The notes beneath the pieces were generated by a model, which was given only the letters and a program-made list of their open reading frames with translations, did no database searches and was not told the origin of the DNA. 64,000 nt of DNA from Mycolicibacterium helvum (GTDB lineage Bacteria > Actinomycetota > Actinomycetes > Mycobacteriales > Mycobacteriaceae): NCBI RefSeq assembly GCF_010731895.1, contig NZ_AP022596.1:1550001-1614000 (forward strand), read 5' to 3'. Each line of letters begins with the position of its first letter. Position 1 is the stretch's first letter. This document shows positions 62,730-64,000 of the stretch, one piece after another. Position numbers and translations under genes: made by a program.

Positions 62730-64000
62730 ATGGCTCACGACGACCCCTACCTCTGGCTCGAAGAAATCGCCGGTGAAGACCAGCTCGCATGGGTGCGCAA
62801 GCACAACGATCCGACAGTCGCCGAATTCAGCGGCGAGAGGTTCGAGCAGATGCGCGCCGAGGCGTTGGAGGTTCTCGACACCGACGCGCGGATTCCGTAC
62901 GTGCGCCGGCGCGGTGAGTATCTCTACAACTTCTGGCGCGACGCCACGAATCCGAGGGGGCTGTGGCGACGGACCACGCTGGAGAGCTACCCGACCGAGG
63001 ATCCCGACTGGGACGTGATCATCGACCTCGACGCACTCGCCGCCGCCGATGGCGAGAAGTGGGTGTGGGCGGGCGCCGACGTCATCGAGCCGGATCACAC
63101 GCTGGCGCTGATCAGTTTGTCGCCAGGCGGCTCGGATGCCGCGATCGTGCGCGAATTCGACATGGTGAAGCGGGAATTCGTGACCGGCGGCTTCGAGCTG
63201 CCGGAGGCGAAGTCGCGGGTGTCGTGGGAGGACCACGACACTCTGCTGGTGGGCACCGACTTCGGGCCCGATTCGATGACCGAATCCGGCTACCCGCGGA
63301 TGGTGAAGCGGTGGCGGCGCGGTGAGCCGCTGGCTGAGGCGCAGACGTTGTTCACCGGGCCGGTCACCGACGTCGCTGTGGGAGCGTCGGTCGACCGCAC
63401 CCCAGGCTACGAGCGCACGTTGCTGAGTCGAGCCGTCGATTTCTTCAATGATCAGGTGTACGAACTGCGTTCGGGTGAACTGGTTCGGATCGATGCACCG
63501 ACGGACGCGAGTCTGTCGGTGCATCGGGACTGGCTGCTGATCGAACTGCGCAGCGACTGGCTGACAGGCACCGCGTCATATCGGACCGGGTCGCTGCTGG
63601 CCGCCGACTACGAGCAATTCCTCGACGGGACAGCCGAATTAGCGGTCGTGTTCGAACCTGATGAGCATTCCAGTCTGCACCAATACTCCTGGACGCTCGA
63701 CCGTCTGCTGCTGGTGAGTCTGGTCGACGTCGCCAGTCGGGTCGAGATCGTCACACCGGGATCCTGGACACGCGAACCCGTTGCAGGCGTCGGAGACAAC
63801 ACCGTCATCGTTGCCACCGATCCGGATGGCGACGAGATCTTCTTGGATAGCAGCGATTTCATCACGCCGTCACGACTGCTGCACGGCAGCGCAGGTGGTG
63901 AGCTGACCGAGATCAAACGCGCTCCATCGTTCTTCGACGCTGCCGACCTTGAAGTAGCACAACATTTCGCAACCTCCGACGACGGGACGGCGATCCCCTA
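62730..64000 (+). CDS. S9 prolyl oligopeptidase family protein, N-terminal part, cut by window edge
   Basis: About 423 N-terminal residues are present. DDPYLWLEEIAGEDQLAWVRKHN and WRRTTLESYPTEDPDWDVI fit the N-terminal beta-propeller of prolyl oligopeptidases; the catalytic alpha/beta-hydrolase domain lies beyond the window. It is the Rv0457c counterpart. ATG 62730 is preceded by AGGGGG, one base away, and CAGAAT seven bases away, so it may be leaderless. No signal peptide, so cytosolic. Confidence 0.9.
   Translation, partial: MAHDDPYLWLEEIAGEDQLAWVRKHNDPTVAEFSGERFEQMRAEALEVLDTDARIPYVRRRGEYLYNFWRDATNPRGLWRRTTLESYPTEDPDWDVIIDLDALAAADGEKWVWAGADVIEPDHTLALISLSPGGSDAAIVREFDMVKREFVTGGFELPEAKSRVSWEDHDTLLVGTDFGPDSMTESGYPRMVKRWRRGEPLAEAQTLFTGPVTDVAVGASVDRTPGYERTLLSRAVDFFNDQVYELRSGELVRIDAPTDASLSVHRDWLLIELRSDWLTGTASYRTGSLLAADYEQFLDGTAELAVVFEPDEHSSLHQYSWTLDRLLLVSLVDVASRVEIVTPGSWTREPVAGVGDNTVIVATDPDGDEIFLDSSDFITPSRLLHGSAGGELTEIKRAPSFFDAADLEVAQHFATSDDGTAIP

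Overview
The window is 64 kb of high-GC actinobacterial chromosome, almost certainly from a rapidly growing Mycobacterium (Mycolicibacterium-type). The evidence is the genes themselves: hbhA, senX3-regX3, mshA, hadD, umaA, a mycobacterial L,D-transpeptidase, ramB and bS22. Their order also follows, in reverse, the M. tuberculosis Rv0457c-Rv0513 block as I remember it. GTG and TTG starts, 1-8 bp gene overlaps, and -10 boxes 6-8 nt upstream of a start codon (leaderless transcripts) are common. I see no tRNA, rRNA, insertion sequence, prophage or CRISPR array.

Layout. 1-1140: start of a copper-type P-ATPase under a CsoR-like palindrome, a GPP34 protein and a coupled 42-residue acidic ORF. 1366-5140: an amidohydrolase, four small membrane genes and hemB. 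5152-9554: the tetrapyrrole genes (cobA-hemD fusion, hemC, hemA) and a glutaredoxin. 9585-19449: serB, hadD, an acyltransferase, galE2, bS22, a BldC-like regulator, proC, a thioesterase-like protein, a TIM-barrel protein, a membrane protein, ppx and a Cys-rich protein. 19644-25873: a polyprenyl-phosphate sugar transferase, regX3-senX3, gpmA, a YbjN protein and mshA. 25884-37926: a ROK regulator, an SDR, an L,D-transpeptidase, two tandem secreted paralogues, murB, two DUF2505 genes, a methyltransferase-like gene, a nitrilase, a DUF2993 protein, deoC and two small genes. 37975-41276: hbhA, an XRE regulator, a DUF445 protein and madR. 41269-46171: an accessory envelope island. 46175-55497: umaA, fadB2, aceA, an acyl-ACP thioesterase-like gene, ramB, lpdC and small membrane genes. 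55527-62703: an aldehyde dehydrogenase operon with an apparent 2,3-butanediol/acetoin module and a divergent monooxygenase. 62730-end: a truncated S9 peptidase.

How the genes work together. Much of the block serves envelope and redox biology: haem synthesis, mycothiol (mshA), mycolate modification (hadD, umaA, madR), peptidoglycan (murB, L,D-transpeptidase), phosphate/polyphosphate (senX3-regX3, ppx, ppk2) and C2/fatty-acid metabolism (aceA, fadB2, ramB). Genes with no counterpart I can place at these positions in M. tuberculosis are the sugar transferase beside regX3, the twin secreted proteins, the 41.3-46.2 kb island (metallopeptidase lipoprotein, repeat-rich surface protein, ionotropic-glutamate-receptor-like channel, PPK2) and the butanediol/monooxygenase module. 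I saw no complete new defence or mobile system. The best leads are the glutamate-receptor-like channel, the butanediol module with its GAF plus winged-helix regulator, the RamB-type operators at ramB and aceA, the aceA-fadB2 hairpin, and two unlisted small ORFs (362-490 and 42452-42619).
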